A stretch of DNA of 64,000 nucleotides from Winogradskyella undariae (GTDB lineage Bacteria; Bacteroidota; Bacteroidia; Flavobacteriales; Flavobacteriaceae), in the NCBI RefSeq assembly GCF_013285155.1, contig NZ_JABTEL010000007.1, positions 62,001-126,000 of the forward strand, written 5' to 3'. A program made the translations under genes and the position numbers. Within the stretch, counting starts at the first letter, position 1. Each line of letters begins with the position of its first letter. This document shows, one piece after another, positions 25,447-35,300 of the stretch. The notes under the pieces are model-generated. The model searched no databases. It saw only the letters and a list, made by a program, of their open reading frames with translations, and was not told the DNA's origin.

Positions 25447-26148
25447 ATGAAATTAGATACCCCTACAAAATCGGAAAATACAAAAGTTTTAAATGAGATT
25501 ATCTCTAGTATTGGAGAGTTAATCAACATGAAAAATTTAGAACCAGGAGATAAGTTACCTTCTGAGCGAACATTGTCCGAGAAATTTGGCGTATCAAGAG
25601 GAATTGTAAGAGATGCTATTCAGAAATTAGAACTCTATGGCTTGTTAGCTTCAAAACCTCAAAGTGGAACTTTTGTAGCCAATATAGGAGTTACAGCGAT
25701 GAATGGAATGATTGAAGATATTTTAAGGCTTGAAGAACAAGATTTTAAAGGCTTAGTTGAAACAAGAATTCTCCTAGAGTTAAAGACAGCTAGGCTAGCT
25801 TCTATGAGGAGAACTAAAGCTGATTTAGACAATATGAAATCTGCTTTAACGGCTTATGCAGAAAAAGTAACCCGTGGTGAAAATGCAGTTGAAGAAGATC
25901 TTCTGTTTCATTTAGCTGTTGCTAAAGCGTGCGGAAATGCTACCATTAATACGTTTATGTTAATGATAACACCAGAGATTATTACAAACTTTGAAAAACA
26001 TCATGTTTGTGGTAAAAGTAGAGCTTTATTGGGTATAGAAGAGCATCAGGCTATTTATGATGCCATTGAGCAACAAAATCCACAATTAGCAAAACAAAAA
26101 ATGAAAGATCACTTTAGTGAGCTATATCATTATTGTTATAACATATAA
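25447..26148 (+). CDS. GntR-family (FadR/FCD) transcription regulator of the alginate locus
   Basis: 233 residues. The N-terminal winged helix has the GntR signature LEPGDKLPSERTLSEKFGVSRGIVRDAIQKLE with wing GLLASKPQSGTFVA. The C-terminal FCD domain (about 90-230) has the metal or ligand-pocket residues in EEDLLFHLAVAKACGN, EEHQAIYDAIE and KDHFSELYHY. FCD regulators of uronate pathways (UxuR, ExuR) bind TTGGTATACCAA-like sites, which is what the five operators in this locus look like, so this protein is the best candidate. DEH, KDG or a related acid would be the inducer. It lies inside the uptake operon and would be regulated with it. A GntR regulator of alginate genes is known in Zobellia. 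Confidence 0.88.
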   Translation: MKLDTPTKSENTKVLNEIISSIGELINMKNLEPGDKLPSERTLSEKFGVSRGIVRDAIQKLELYGLLASKPQSGTFVANIGVTAMNGMIEDILRLEEQDFKGLVETRILLELKTARLASMRRTKADLDNMKSALTAYAEKVTRGENAVEEDLLFHLAVAKACGNATINTFMLMITPEIITNFEKHHVCGKSRALLGIEEHQAIYDAIEQQNPQLAKQKMKDHFSELYHYCYNI

Positions 26149-26166
26149 ATTAAATAAACAACAAAT

Positions 26167-27633
26167 ATGAAAGTAAAAGGATTAAGGTGGGTAATTATAG
26201 GCTTAATTATGCTTATTACCATTATAAATTATCTCGATAGAGGTACTTTAAACTATATGTGGGTCGCTAACATAGAATATGACTTAGTTGATGAGATAAA
26301 TGTTAGTTTAGAAGAAAATCAAGCTCAATATTTAGCTGAAGATAATACCTATAGGTTAATTTCAAAGCGAGGAGAAGAAATTATTCAAAGAGCAGATCAT
26401 ATTACTTTTAAAAAAGAAGATCCTACAATTGTAGTTAACCGTCAAGGTATGGCTTATGAGTTAGGTATCGTAGATAGCGACGTAAGTGCAGAAGAGGCTT
26501 CAAAACAAGCAAAAGATCAATTAGGGATTATTACAATTTTCTTTATGATTGCTTATGGTTTTAGCCAACTGTTTTCTGGTAAATTATATGATAAAATAGG
26601 GACGCGTAAAGGTTTTGTTGTTTCGGTATTAATTTGGGGTACAGCAGATGCTCTAACATCTTTAGCTAGAGGTAAAGTTTCATTAACCGGATTTAGAATG
26701 ATGTTAGGTCTTGGTGAAGCTGGTCCTTGGCCAGGTGCTACTAAAAGTAATGCTGAGTGGTTTCCACAAAAAGAACGTGCATTTGCACAAGGACTTTTTG
26801 GTGCAGCTGCATCAATCGGATCTATACTTGCTCCAATAATAATCCTAATGTTGTATATGAGCATTGGTTGGAAAATGACTTTTGTTGTTGTCGGTGGTCT
26901 TGGAATCCTATGGTTAATTCCTTGGTTAATTATCAATAAAAAAGGTCCTAAAGAACACAGTTGGATTACAGAAGAAGAAAGAGAATATATATTAAGCGGT
27001 CAACCAGAATCTAAAGTAACTAATGAAGTAGGTAAAACTTGGGGACAATTATTATCTAATAAAAAGAATTACTCAGTTATTTTAGGTCGTTTTTTCTTAG
27101 ATCCAATTTGGTGGATGTTTGTAACATTTTTACCAATGTATTTAGTAGAAGAATTTGGTTTAAATATTAAAGAATTAGCATTCTCAGCATGGATTCCTTA
27201 TGTAGGAGCAATGATTGGTAGTATTGCTGGTGGTTGGTACTCTGGATTCTTAATAAGAAAAGGAGCAACTGTAGATAAAGCAAGAAAGACAGCAATGTTA
27301 TTGGGTGGCGCAATTGTGATCCCAGCAATTATAGCATCTGTATTAGTGCCAAATGCTGTTTTAGCAGTTGTTTTAATGGCTTTTGTACTTGGAGGTTTCC
27401 AATTTATGATGACTAATATTCAAACATTACCAAGTGATTTACATGGTGGTAAGTCTGTTGGTTCTTTAGCCGGTTTAGGTGGTGCAGCAGCAGTATTAGG
27501 TACAATTTTAGCTATTCTTTTCGCAGGATATATTACTAGCTGGCCATTATTATTTGGTTTACTAGGAGCTTTAGTACCATTATCATTAATTTCAATTTAC
27601 TTGACAGTAGGTAAAATTGAACGGATTGATTAA
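26167..27633 (+). CDS. MFS uronate (DEH) transporter, hexuronate/ACS type
   Basis: 488 residues with 12 helices. The start (IIGLIMLITIINYLDRGTLNY) and helix-4 GEAGPWPGATKSNAEWFPQKERA block are typical of the anion:cation symporter family of ExuT and KdgT-like carriers; GRFFLDPIWWMFVTFLPMYL begins the second half. Unusually, about 70 charged residues (about 40-105: EENQAQYLAEDNTYRLISKRG and on) are inserted between helices 1 and 2, on the periplasmic side. It should bring unsaturated monouronate from PL17 into the cytoplasm. It lies 18 bp after the GntR gene and 44 bp before the DEH reductase. Confidence 0.88.
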   Translation: MKVKGLRWVIIGLIMLITIINYLDRGTLNYMWVANIEYDLVDEINVSLEENQAQYLAEDNTYRLISKRGEEIIQRADHITFKKEDPTIVVNRQGMAYELGIVDSDVSAEEASKQAKDQLGIITIFFMIAYGFSQLFSGKLYDKIGTRKGFVVSVLIWGTADALTSLARGKVSLTGFRMMLGLGEAGPWPGATKSNAEWFPQKERAFAQGLFGAAASIGSILAPIIILMLYMSIGWKMTFVVVGGLGILWLIPWLIINKKGPKEHSWITEEEREYILSGQPESKVTNEVGKTWGQLLSNKKNYSVILGRFFLDPIWWMFVTFLPMYLVEEFGLNIKELAFSAWIPYVGAMIGSIAGGWYSGFLIRKGATVDKARKTAMLLGGAIVIPAIIASVLVPNAVLAVVLMAFVLGGFQFMMTNIQTLPSDLHGGKSVGSLAGLGGAAAVLGTILAILFAGYITSWPLLFGLLGALVPLSLISIYLTVGKIERID

Positions 27634-27677
27634 TTTAAAAAATATATAATAATTATAAATTATAAATTATAAATAAA

Positions 27678-28442
27678 ATGAGCAAAAACGAAGGAAAAGT
27701 AGCAGTAGTTACTGGTGCTACAGGAGGTATCGGTTTCGAAGTAGCAAAAAGATTAGGAAAAGATGGTTATACTGTTGTTTTAAATGGTATTGAAGATGAA
27801 GTAGGTGCTGAAAGAGTAAAAGAATTGACAGCAGAAGGTGTAACAGCTGAGTACATGGGATTCGATGTTACTAAAGAAGAAGAAGTAACTGCAAACATTA
27901 CTGCAATTGGTGAGAAATACGGAAGAATTGATGTACTTGTAAACAATGCAGGTGGTTTAGGTGGTCGTTCAAGATTTGAAGAAATGACTACTGATTTCTA
28001 TAGATTTGTTATGGCACTTAATTTAGATTCTGTATTTTTTGCTTCAAGAGCAGCAATACCTTTCTTAAAAAAAGGAGCACACCCATCTATAATTAATTAT
28101 ACATCTAACGCTGGTTGGACTGCGGGTGGACCAGGTGCTGGTATTTACGGGACGTCTAAAGCAGGTGTTCATGCAATTACTAGAGCATTAGCAAAAGATT
28201 TAGCTGAATATGGAATTAGAGTTAACGCTGTATCACCAGGTACAATTGATACGCCTTTCCATGCTCAAATTAAAGCAACTAAACCAGAGGTTTTTGCTTC
28301 ATGGGCTAATAACATTATGTTAGGAAGATTAGGTCAACCTGAAGATGTTGCAGGAGTTGTTTCATTCTTAGCAAGTGAAGATGCTTCTTTTGTAACTGCA
28401 GAAACAATCCAAATTGGTGGTGGACAAGCTTTAGGTATCTAA
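27678..28442 (+). CDS. Short-chain dehydrogenase, probable DEH reductase
   Basis: 254 residues of the classical SDR family: TGATGGIG binds the cofactor (residues 13-20), NNAGG follows strand 4, and the catalytic Ser-Tyr-Lys lie in TSNAGW and IYGTSKAG. RVNAVSPGTIDTPF and SFVTAETIQIGGG close the fold. Its place after a uronate carrier in an alginate operon points to reduction of 4-deoxy-L-erythro-5-hexoseulose uronate (DEH) to 2-keto-3-deoxygluconate with NAD(P)H. Specificity cannot be read from the motif alone. Last gene of the operon, closed by a bidirectional terminator. Confidence 0.85.
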   Translation: MSKNEGKVAVVTGATGGIGFEVAKRLGKDGYTVVLNGIEDEVGAERVKELTAEGVTAEYMGFDVTKEEEVTANITAIGEKYGRIDVLVNNAGGLGGRSRFEEMTTDFYRFVMALNLDSVFFASRAAIPFLKKGAHPSIINYTSNAGWTAGGPGAGIYGTSKAGVHAITRALAKDLAEYGIRVNAVSPGTIDTPFHAQIKATKPEVFASWANNIMLGRLGQPEDVAGVVSFLASEDASFVTAETIQIGGGQALGI

Positions 28443-28460
28443 GCAAAACATTATATCATT

Positions 28461-28496
28461 AAAAAGCGTTATTGTAGACATACAATAACGCTTTTT
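28461..28496. terminator. Bidirectional terminator
   Basis: AAAAAGCGTTATTGTA and TACAATAACGCTTTTT are perfect 16-bp inverted repeats with a GACA loop. It serves the plus-strand uptake operon and the minus-strand lacI gene, whose stop begins right at its edge. Confidence 0.9.
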
Positions 28497-29513
28497 TTAT
28501 TTAGAAGAATCCCTAATGATCAATTCGGCATCAAGGATTATTTTATTTAAGCTCTGTTTTACTTTTGGTTCTTTAACACGTTTTAGAAAAGTCTCTGCTG
28601 CAATTCTTCCAATATCTCTACTATGCTGATCAATACTAGAAATTGAAGGGGTGACTAAAGATGTAAAAGGTTCATTTCCAAAGCCTATTAAACGAATTTC
28701 TTCTGGAACTTTTATTTCTTTTTCGTTTAAAACCTGTAAAGCACCTAAGGCAGCGTAATCACTTGCCACATATACAGCATCTGGCTTGTCTTCCAGTTGA
28801 AGTAGATGTTCCATTTCTCGCCTTCCATCTTCAAGACTTAGCGAACTCTCAATAATTAAGCTATCATCTATGGGAAGGTTATTCTTTGAAATAGCATCAA
28901 CATAACCTTTAATTCTATTATTAAAAATTCGAGTTCTTCTGTAACCTCCAATATGAGCAATACGTTTACAGCCTTTAGAAATTAAATGTTCTACAATAAC
29001 ATGGCTACTGTTGTAATCGTCTATACCAACATAATCTACATTCAGATCATTTTCCCCACGATCAAATAATATTAATGGGATACCATTGGCTTTTATTTTT
29101 TCGTAATAAGATAAATCAACAGTTTCATTAGCCATTGAAGCAATGATCCCATCTACTTGAGTGTACAGTAATGTGTCTATATTTTTACATTCCTTTTCAA
29201 AAGATTCGTTAGACTGTGTAATGATAATATTATAGCCAGCTTTATTAAGTACGGCTTCCATTTGTTCAACTACCGATGAAAAGAAATTACTATTTGTTTT
29301 TGGTACTACAACACCCACTAAATTACTTTTTCCTTTCCTTAATGCACTCGCTAGATGATTAGGTTGGTAGTTTAATTCTTTAGCAACACGTTTAACAGCT
29401 GCTTTTGTTTTTACGCTGATACGCGAGTCATCATGTAGAGCTTTAGAAACTGCTGCAGGTGAAATATTTAGCACGTTTGCGATGTCTTTTATTGTTGTTC
29501 TTTTTTTATTCAC
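28497..29513 (-). CDS. LacI-family transcription regulator, divergent from kdgK
   Basis: 338 residues, full family length. The DNA-binding domain is RTTIKDIANVLNISPAAVSKALHD with hinge NYQPNHLASALRKGKS. The periplasmic-binding-protein-like core follows (VGVVVPKTNSNFFSSVVEQ, LILFDRGEND, AIYVASDYAALG-type segment, LIGFGNEPFTSLVTPSISSI). It is transcribed away from kdgK across a gap with two palindromes containing TTAAACGTTTAA, the standard operator of this family, one abutting its own promoter region. It probably represses kdgK-eda and itself, responding to a KDG-pathway metabolite. Confidence 0.9.
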   Translation of the reverse strand: MNKKRTTIKDIANVLNISPAAVSKALHDDSRISVKTKAAVKRVAKELNYQPNHLASALRKGKSNLVGVVVPKTNSNFFSSVVEQMEAVLNKAGYNIIITQSNESFEKECKNIDTLLYTQVDGIIASMANETVDLSYYEKIKANGIPLILFDRGENDLNVDYVGIDDYNSSHVIVEHLISKGCKRIAHIGGYRRTRIFNNRIKGYVDAISKNNLPIDDSLIIESSLSLEDGRREMEHLLQLEDKPDAVYVASDYAALGALQVLNEKEIKVPEEIRLIGFGNEPFTSLVTPSISSIDQHSRDIGRIAAETFLKRVKEPKVKQSLNKIILDAELIIRDSSK

Positions 29514-29527
29514 CTAGTTTTTATATA

Positions 29528-29549
29528 TTTGCTTAAACGTTTAAGCAAA
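29528..29549. promoter_or_regulatory. LacI operator 1 (perfect 22-bp palindrome)
   Basis: A perfect palindrome with core GCTTAAACGTTTAAGC flanked by TTT/AAA, 15 bp from the lacI start on the minus strand. The central CG and AAACGTTT core are typical LacI-family features. Its centre is 80 bp from operator 2, so looping between them is possible. Confidence 0.8.
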
Positions 29550-29610
29550 AGTAGTGCTTTTAACTATAAAAATCAAAATCATACTGTTTTGATTTATTTT
29601 TAAAAATAAA

Positions 29611-29626
29611 GGTTAAACGTTTAAGC
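29611..29626. promoter_or_regulatory. LacI operator 2, upstream of kdgK
   Basis: GGTTAAACGTTTAAGC, one mismatch from operator 1, lies 39 bp before the kdgK start, where binding would hinder transcription of kdgK-eda. Confidence 0.75.
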
Positions 29627-29664
29627 AAAACAACAAATTATAACTAATTAAACGAATATTTAGA

Positions 29665-30711
29665 ATGAAAAAAGTAGTCACTTTTGGAGAGATTATGCTA
29701 AGATTAGCTCCTCAACAATTTTTAAGGTTTTCACAAGCATCAACTTTTGATGTTGTTTACGGTGGAGGAGAATCTAACGTAGCAGTATCATTAGCCAACT
29801 ACGGTGTGCCAGTAGACTTTGTTACGCGTTTACCAAAAAATGATATTGGAGAATGTGCAATGATGGAGATGCGTAAAAGAGGTGTTGGTGTAGATAAAAT
29901 TGTTTATGGTGGAGATCGTTTAGGGATTTATTTCTTAGAAACAGGAGCTGTAAGTAGAGGTAGTAAAGTTGTTTATGATAGAGCACATTCTGCAATTTCT
30001 GAAATTGAACCAGGAATGGTGGATTGGAAAGCAGCGTTTAAAGATGTTGCTTGGTTTCATTGGACTGGGATCACTCCTGCAATTTCTCAAGGTGCAGCAG
30101 ATGCATGTTTAGAAGCTGTAAAAGTAGCTAGCGAAATGGGGGTTACAATCTCAACAGATTTAAATTATAGAGCTAAACTTTGGACATATTGTGATGATGC
30201 ACATAGAGAAAAAGTAATGACAGAATTAACCTCTTACTGTGATGTTGTTTTAGGAAATGAAGAAGATGCAGAAAAGCATTTTGGTATTCATCCAGAAGGT
30301 TTAGACGTTCATAAAAATGGACACGATGTAAAAGCTGAAGCATTTTTATCAGTTTGTAAACAAATGATGGCAAAATTCCCAAGAGCTAAAAAAGTTATTA
30401 CAACTTTAAGAGGTTCTATATCTGCATCACATAATACTTGGGCTGGAGTTTTATACGATGGTACTAAAATGTTCGAAACGCGTCAGTATCAAATTACAGA
30501 TATCGTTGATAGAGTAGGTGGAGGTGATTCATTTATGGGAGGATTAATTTATGGATTATTAAAATATCCTGAAGACGATCAAAATGCATTAGACTTTGCA
30601 GTAGCAGCTTCATGTTTAAAACATACAATTAAAGGTGATGCTAACTTAGTAACAGTTTCTGAAGTAGAAAAATTAATGGGAGGTGATGCCTCTGGACGTG
30701 TAGCAAGATAA
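29665..30711 (+). CDS. kdgK: 2-keto-3-deoxygluconate kinase (PfkB family)
   Basis: 348 residues. The PfkB N-terminal glycine-rich motif is GGGESNVAVSLANYGVPVDFV and the C-terminal active-site motif is DIVDRVGGGDSFMGGLIYG, whose Asp in GGGDSF acts as base. TDLNYRAKLW is typical of KDG kinases. It phosphorylates KDG with ATP to 2-keto-3-deoxy-6-phosphogluconate. It is followed 3 bp later by eda, which uses its product, and preceded by a LacI operator. Confidence 0.92.
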   Translation: MKKVVTFGEIMLRLAPQQFLRFSQASTFDVVYGGGESNVAVSLANYGVPVDFVTRLPKNDIGECAMMEMRKRGVGVDKIVYGGDRLGIYFLETGAVSRGSKVVYDRAHSAISEIEPGMVDWKAAFKDVAWFHWTGITPAISQGAADACLEAVKVASEMGVTISTDLNYRAKLWTYCDDAHREKVMTELTSYCDVVLGNEEDAEKHFGIHPEGLDVHKNGHDVKAEAFLSVCKQMMAKFPRAKKVITTLRGSISASHNTWAGVLYDGTKMFETRQYQITDIVDRVGGGDSFMGGLIYGLLKYPEDDQNALDFAVAASCLKHTIKGDANLVTVSEVEKLMGGDASGRVAR

Positions 30712-30714
30712 GTT

Positions 30715-31383
30715 ATGGCAAATTATACAAGAATAGAAGTCGCAAATGTTATGAAAGAAACCGGAATGGTTCCTTTATTCTATAACGCAGATTTAGAAAT
30801 CGGTAAAAAAGTAATCAAAGCTACTTATGATGGTGGTGCACGTTTATTAGAATTTACTGCAAGAGGTGATTTTGCTCACGAAGTTTTTGGAGAGCTTAAT
30901 AAATGGGTTCTTAAGGAATTACCAGGAATGATTATGGGTGTCGGATCTGTTACAGATGCAGCTTCTGCTTCTCGTTTTATGGCTTTAGGTGCTAACTTTA
31001 TTGTAACACCAGTTTTAAGAGAAGATATTGCTATTGTTTGTAATAGACGTAAAGTAGCTTGGTCTCCAGGTTGTGGATCTTTAACAGAGATCTGTAGAGC
31101 TGAAGAATTAGGTTGTGAGGTTGTTAAATTATTTCCAGGGGGAATTTACGGTCCTGGTTTTGTTAAAGCAATAAAAGGCCCTCAACCTTGGACTAGTGTT
31201 ATGCCTACAGGAGGTGTTGCGCCAACTAGAGAAAATTTAGAAGGATGGTTTAAGGCAGGTGTTACTTGTGTTGGTATGGGATCTCAATTGATCGCTAAAA
31301 ATGCTGATGGTAACTATGATTTAGCTAAAATTGAATCAGATACTAAAAATGCTTTAGAAATTATTAAATCACTACGTAGTTAA
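30715..31383 (+). CDS. eda: KDPG/KHG aldolase
   Basis: 222 residues of the class I KDPG aldolase family. The Schiff-base lysine is in CEVVKLFPGGIYGPGF, the glutamate acting in proton transfer is in ARLLEFTARGD, and the phosphate site is SVMPTGGVAP with GMGSQL. It splits KDPG into pyruvate and glyceraldehyde 3-phosphate, the last step of alginate monomer breakdown. It forms an operon with kdgK and the short lacI gene 11 bp downstream. Confidence 0.94.
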   Translation: MANYTRIEVANVMKETGMVPLFYNADLEIGKKVIKATYDGGARLLEFTARGDFAHEVFGELNKWVLKELPGMIMGVGSVTDAASASRFMALGANFIVTPVLREDIAIVCNRRKVAWSPGCGSLTEICRAEELGCEVVKLFPGGIYGPGFVKAIKGPQPWTSVMPTGGVAPTRENLEGWFKAGVTCVGMGSQLIAKNADGNYDLAKIESDTKNALEIIKSLRS

Positions 31384-31394
31384 AACCTTCAATA

Positions 31395-31898
31395 GTGACC
31401 ATTAAGGAACTCTCTATTATTTCAGGCTTCTCCGTTTCAACGGTATCAAAAGCTCTAAATAATAAGATAGATGTTAGTAAAACAACACGTAAATCTATTC
31501 AAGCCATTGCTAAAGAATTGAATTATGTGCCCAATAATTTTGCTGTTGCATTAAGAGTTAAAAAATCACATGCTACAATTGCTGTGGTTTTACCAGAGGT
31601 GACTAAAAAATCCTATAACCAAGCACTTTGCCATGTTCAAAAATCGGCAGAAGACTTTGGTTATAGGATTTTATTATTTCAATCTTTTAACTCACCTTCC
31701 AATGAAATGGATTACATCAAAAGTTTAAATGATGGGTCTACTGATGGTATTATAGTGATTTCAAAAGAAGATAAGCATAAGTCAGATTATGCATACAATT
31801 CTATTCCTATTGAATTATTAAATATAAAAGAGAATCTTTCTCTAGATGAGATAAAAGAACTTTCATATAACAGTCTATTAAATCTGTTAATAGATTAG
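31395..31898 (+). CDS. C-terminally truncated LacI-family regulator
   Basis: 167 residues against about 340 for the family, starting with GTG. The HTH (TIKELSIISGFSVSTVSKALNNKIDVSKTTRKSI) and hinge (NYVPNNFAVALRVKKS) are intact, and the first third of the sensor domain follows (TIAVVLPEVTKKSYNQALCHVQ, YRILLFQS, DGIIVISKE). The frame then stops; the next 100 bp show no matching coding remnant in any frame that I can see. The DNA-binding part could act as a co-repressor or interfere with the full LacI, or the gene may be decaying. It is 11 bp after eda and probably co-transcribed. Confidence 0.8.
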   Translation: MTIKELSIISGFSVSTVSKALNNKIDVSKTTRKSIQAIAKELNYVPNNFAVALRVKKSHATIAVVLPEVTKKSYNQALCHVQKSAEDFGYRILLFQSFNSPSNEMDYIKSLNDGSTDGIIVISKEDKHKSDYAYNSIPIELLNIKENLSLDEIKELSYNSLLNLLID

Positions 31899-32152
31899 TA
31901 TATGTTTGTTTTTGGTCCTTAATTTTATCGATTTATCATTTATATTAATTTCAATTAAATAATTAACTTTTCAAGTATAAATCTGCGTTTATTTTGCTTA
32001 AAATGTTAAAATAAATGATTCCTAAACGGCCTAAATATGGCGTTTTTTCTTAAAAATTTTAAAATAAATTAATATTTTAATTTGTAATGATCAGTCTTTT
32101 AGATTATTGTGTTCTTGTGGTTTTTGTCTATTTTTTTTATAGATAAATTACG

Positions 32153-32162
32153 AAAACGTTTT
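32153..32162. promoter_or_regulatory. LacI-type palindrome upstream of second SusC
   Basis: AAAACGTTTT in the context CGAAAACGTTTTAG shares the AAACGTTT core with the two lacI/kdgK operators, and lies just upstream of operator O3. A short palindrome like this can occur by chance in AT-rich DNA. Confidence 0.35.
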
Positions 32163-32180
32163 AGTTAACAGGATTTTAAC

Positions 32181-32210
32181 TATATTTGGTATACCAATCT
32201 GGTAAACCAA
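32181..32210 (+). promoter_or_regulatory. Alginate operator O3 with -7 box (second SusC promoter)
   Basis: Perfect -7 box TATATTTG (32181-32188) overlaps TTGGTATACCAA (32186-32197), and CTGGTAAACCAA follows at 32199-32210, with the same 13-bp period as O1 and O2. The first palindrome equals the UxuR consensus core. It lies in the 407-bp gap 31899-32305, whose other content is the AAAACGTTTT palindrome and a weak AACGGCC/TGGCGTT hairpin near 32023-32046. Confidence 0.78.
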
Positions 32211-32305
32211 TTTTTTATTGAATTTATATTCTATTGTCTCTAACATAATCGATAGAATATTATGAGATAAAAATTTTTAAACAACAATTAACAAAAACTT
32301 ATCTT

Positions 32306-35300
32306 ATGCAAAAACAACTCAAATTTTTTAAAATGAAATTGATGCCTCTTTTGGTATTTATTTTATTTGGCTTAGCATTGAATGCTCAGCAAACAGTTAC
32401 AGGTACTGTTATAAGTCAACCTGATGGACGACCTCTTCCAGGAGCAAATATTCTAGTAAAAGGAACAGCTACTGGGGCAACTACAGATTTTGATGGTAAT
32501 TATACTATTGAAGTTCAGAATTCTAGCGCTATATTAATATTTAGTTACATCGGTTTTACTCCCAAAGAAGTAACTGTAGGTAATAAAGCAGTGATAGATA
32601 TTACATTAATTGAAGACTCTAGCCAACTTAGCGAAATTGTTGTTGTTGGTTATGGTGCTCGTAGAAAAAGTGATGTTACAGGTTCTGTGTCTTCTGTAAA
32701 AGCAGATGAGTTAACTGCTTTTCCTGTGTTAGATGCTGAGCAGGCACTACAAGGACGTGCAGCAGGTGTTGTTGTACAATCTAATAATGGTGGTGAGCCA
32801 GGAGCTCCTATTAAGATAAATATTAGAGGTAATACTTCAATCAATGCGAGTAGTGACCCACTTATTGTGGTAGATGGGTTTGTAGGTGCAAATATGCCTC
32901 AAGCTGGAGATATTGAATCATTACAGGTTTTAAAAGATGCTTCTGCAACGGCTATTTATGGTTCTCGTGGATCTAATGGTGTTGTTTTAGTAACAACTAA
33001 AAAAGGTAGAAGTGGTAAAATGGTAATAGAAATAAACTCTACTTATGCGGTTCAAAGTACAGCTAATAGATTAGATTTATTAAATGCAAATGATTTTGCA
33101 GATTATCAAAATCAGGTAAGAGAAAATGTTGCTTTAACAACAGGAGATCCATCTACACCTTATGTTCAAGGAGATTATGATACGGATTGGCAAGATTTAA
33201 TCTACAGATCAGGTAATACTGCAAATCATCAAATTTCCTTTTCAGGAGGTTCTGATAAAATAAACTTTTATGCTTCTGGTACTTATTTTCAACAAGATGG
33301 TATAATAGTTAACTCTGGTTACGAAAGGGTGTCTCTCTTATCTAATATAGATGCGCAATTAACAGATAAATTAAAGGTAGGACTTAATTTAACGGGAGGC
33401 TCTAGTAAAAAGAGTGGTGTAACTACTCAGTCTGATGGTTCTGTTACTGTTGGTGGTGATGATGTTGTTTCTTTAGCAATGCGTTTTGCTCCAGATAAAG
33501 GCGTATATAATCCTGACGGTACTTTTTCTACAAACGATAAAATAGGAGATAAAGTAGATAATCCTTATGCAGTTGCTACACAAAGAGATGATGATACAGA
33601 GATAGATAATTTTAGAGCTAATTTTTATGCTAATTATGACATTATTGAAGGTCTTACATTTAAAACGACTTTTGGTTTAAGTAGTCAAAATACATTTAGA
33701 GGAATATATATGCCAAGAACTTTAGAAGTTACAGCTGGTGGAGGTACTGATGGAAGAGCTATTATGACAGAAGATAAAACTGAATCTCTATTAAGTGAAA
33801 ATTACTTGACGTATAAAAAAGAAATAGGAAAAGGAGAATTAACATTATTAGCAGGTTATTCTTATCAAAAAACAACTAATAAAGGATTTTATAGCGAAGG
33901 TACTGGAACCATTTCAGACTCTTTTTCTTACTATGGTTTATGGACTGCAACTAATTTATTAAATGGTGGTTCTGGAGACATTTATGTAAATGAAACAGAA
34001 ATTCAATCTCAATTCGGTAGGGTTAATTATGATTATGATGACAAATATTTATTAACTGCTACTGTAAGACGTGATGGTGCTTCTAATTTCGCTGAGAATG
34101 AAAAATATGCCATTTTTCCATCAGCAGCATTAGGTTGGAAAGTTTCTAATGAAGATTTTATGAAAAATTACGATAATATTTCTAGCTTAAAATTAAGAGC
34201 TAGTTATGGTGTTACCGGTAACCCTTCTATTGGTGCTTACGAGTCGTTAGCAAGTTTAGCGAGTATATATGCTTCTAGTAATGGATTAACTGTACCAGCA
34301 ATTACACCATACCAAAATGCTAATCCAAATTTAAAATGGGAATCATCTTACCAATCAAACTTTGGTCTTGATGTAGCTTTATTTAATAGTAAAGTGTCAA
34401 TGTCTTTTGATTATTATAATATTGATACTAAAGATGTACTTATGTTTGATAACAGTATCCCTTGGTATTTTGGTAACTATAATGATGAAATAATTACAAA
34501 TGTTGGTGAAATTAATAACACAGGGTTTGAATTTTCTGTAAATACAAGAAACATTATTACAGACGATTTTAGTTGGACTACAGATTTAGTTTTCTCTAGA
34601 AATAAGAACACAGTAGAGAAATTAATATTTGGTGCTGATTATTTTGGTGATGGTGCTCCAAGTTACTTTAGTGTAGATAACAATTATATATTAAGAGAAG
34701 GTGAAGAAGTTGGGCTATTTTATGGTTATGAATATGCAGGTGTATACCAAGGTGGTGCAGTGCCAACAGGTACAGCTACTTTACCAGATGGTGTAGCTGG
34801 TGATCCATTGTTTTTAGATTTAGATGGTAATGGTGATGTTACTAATGATGACAGAAAAATTATTGGTAACCCTAACCCAGATTATACTTGGGGAATTACA
34901 AATAGCTTTACGTATAAAAACTTTGATTTAAATATCTTTTTTCAAGGATCTCAAGGTGGAGATATTTTTAATATGACTAATGTGCAGTTAAATAATGGTG
35001 ATTCTAATACAACGTATGAATATTATAATAATGCTTGGACACCAGAAAACACAAATACAAATCAACCTAGAGTAGGTAACAATAGTTCTAGAGAAATTTC
35101 ATCTCGTTTTGTGGAAGATGGTAGTTATATTAGATTAAAAAATATAGCAATAGGCTATTCTTTTTCTTCAGATATGATTGAGAAATTAGGTTTATCAAAT
35201 CTAAGATTTACTGTTAGTGCACAAAATTTATTAACTATTACTGATTATTCTGGTTTAGATCCTGAGGTTAATTACTACGGAGCTTCTGGAGATAATAATA

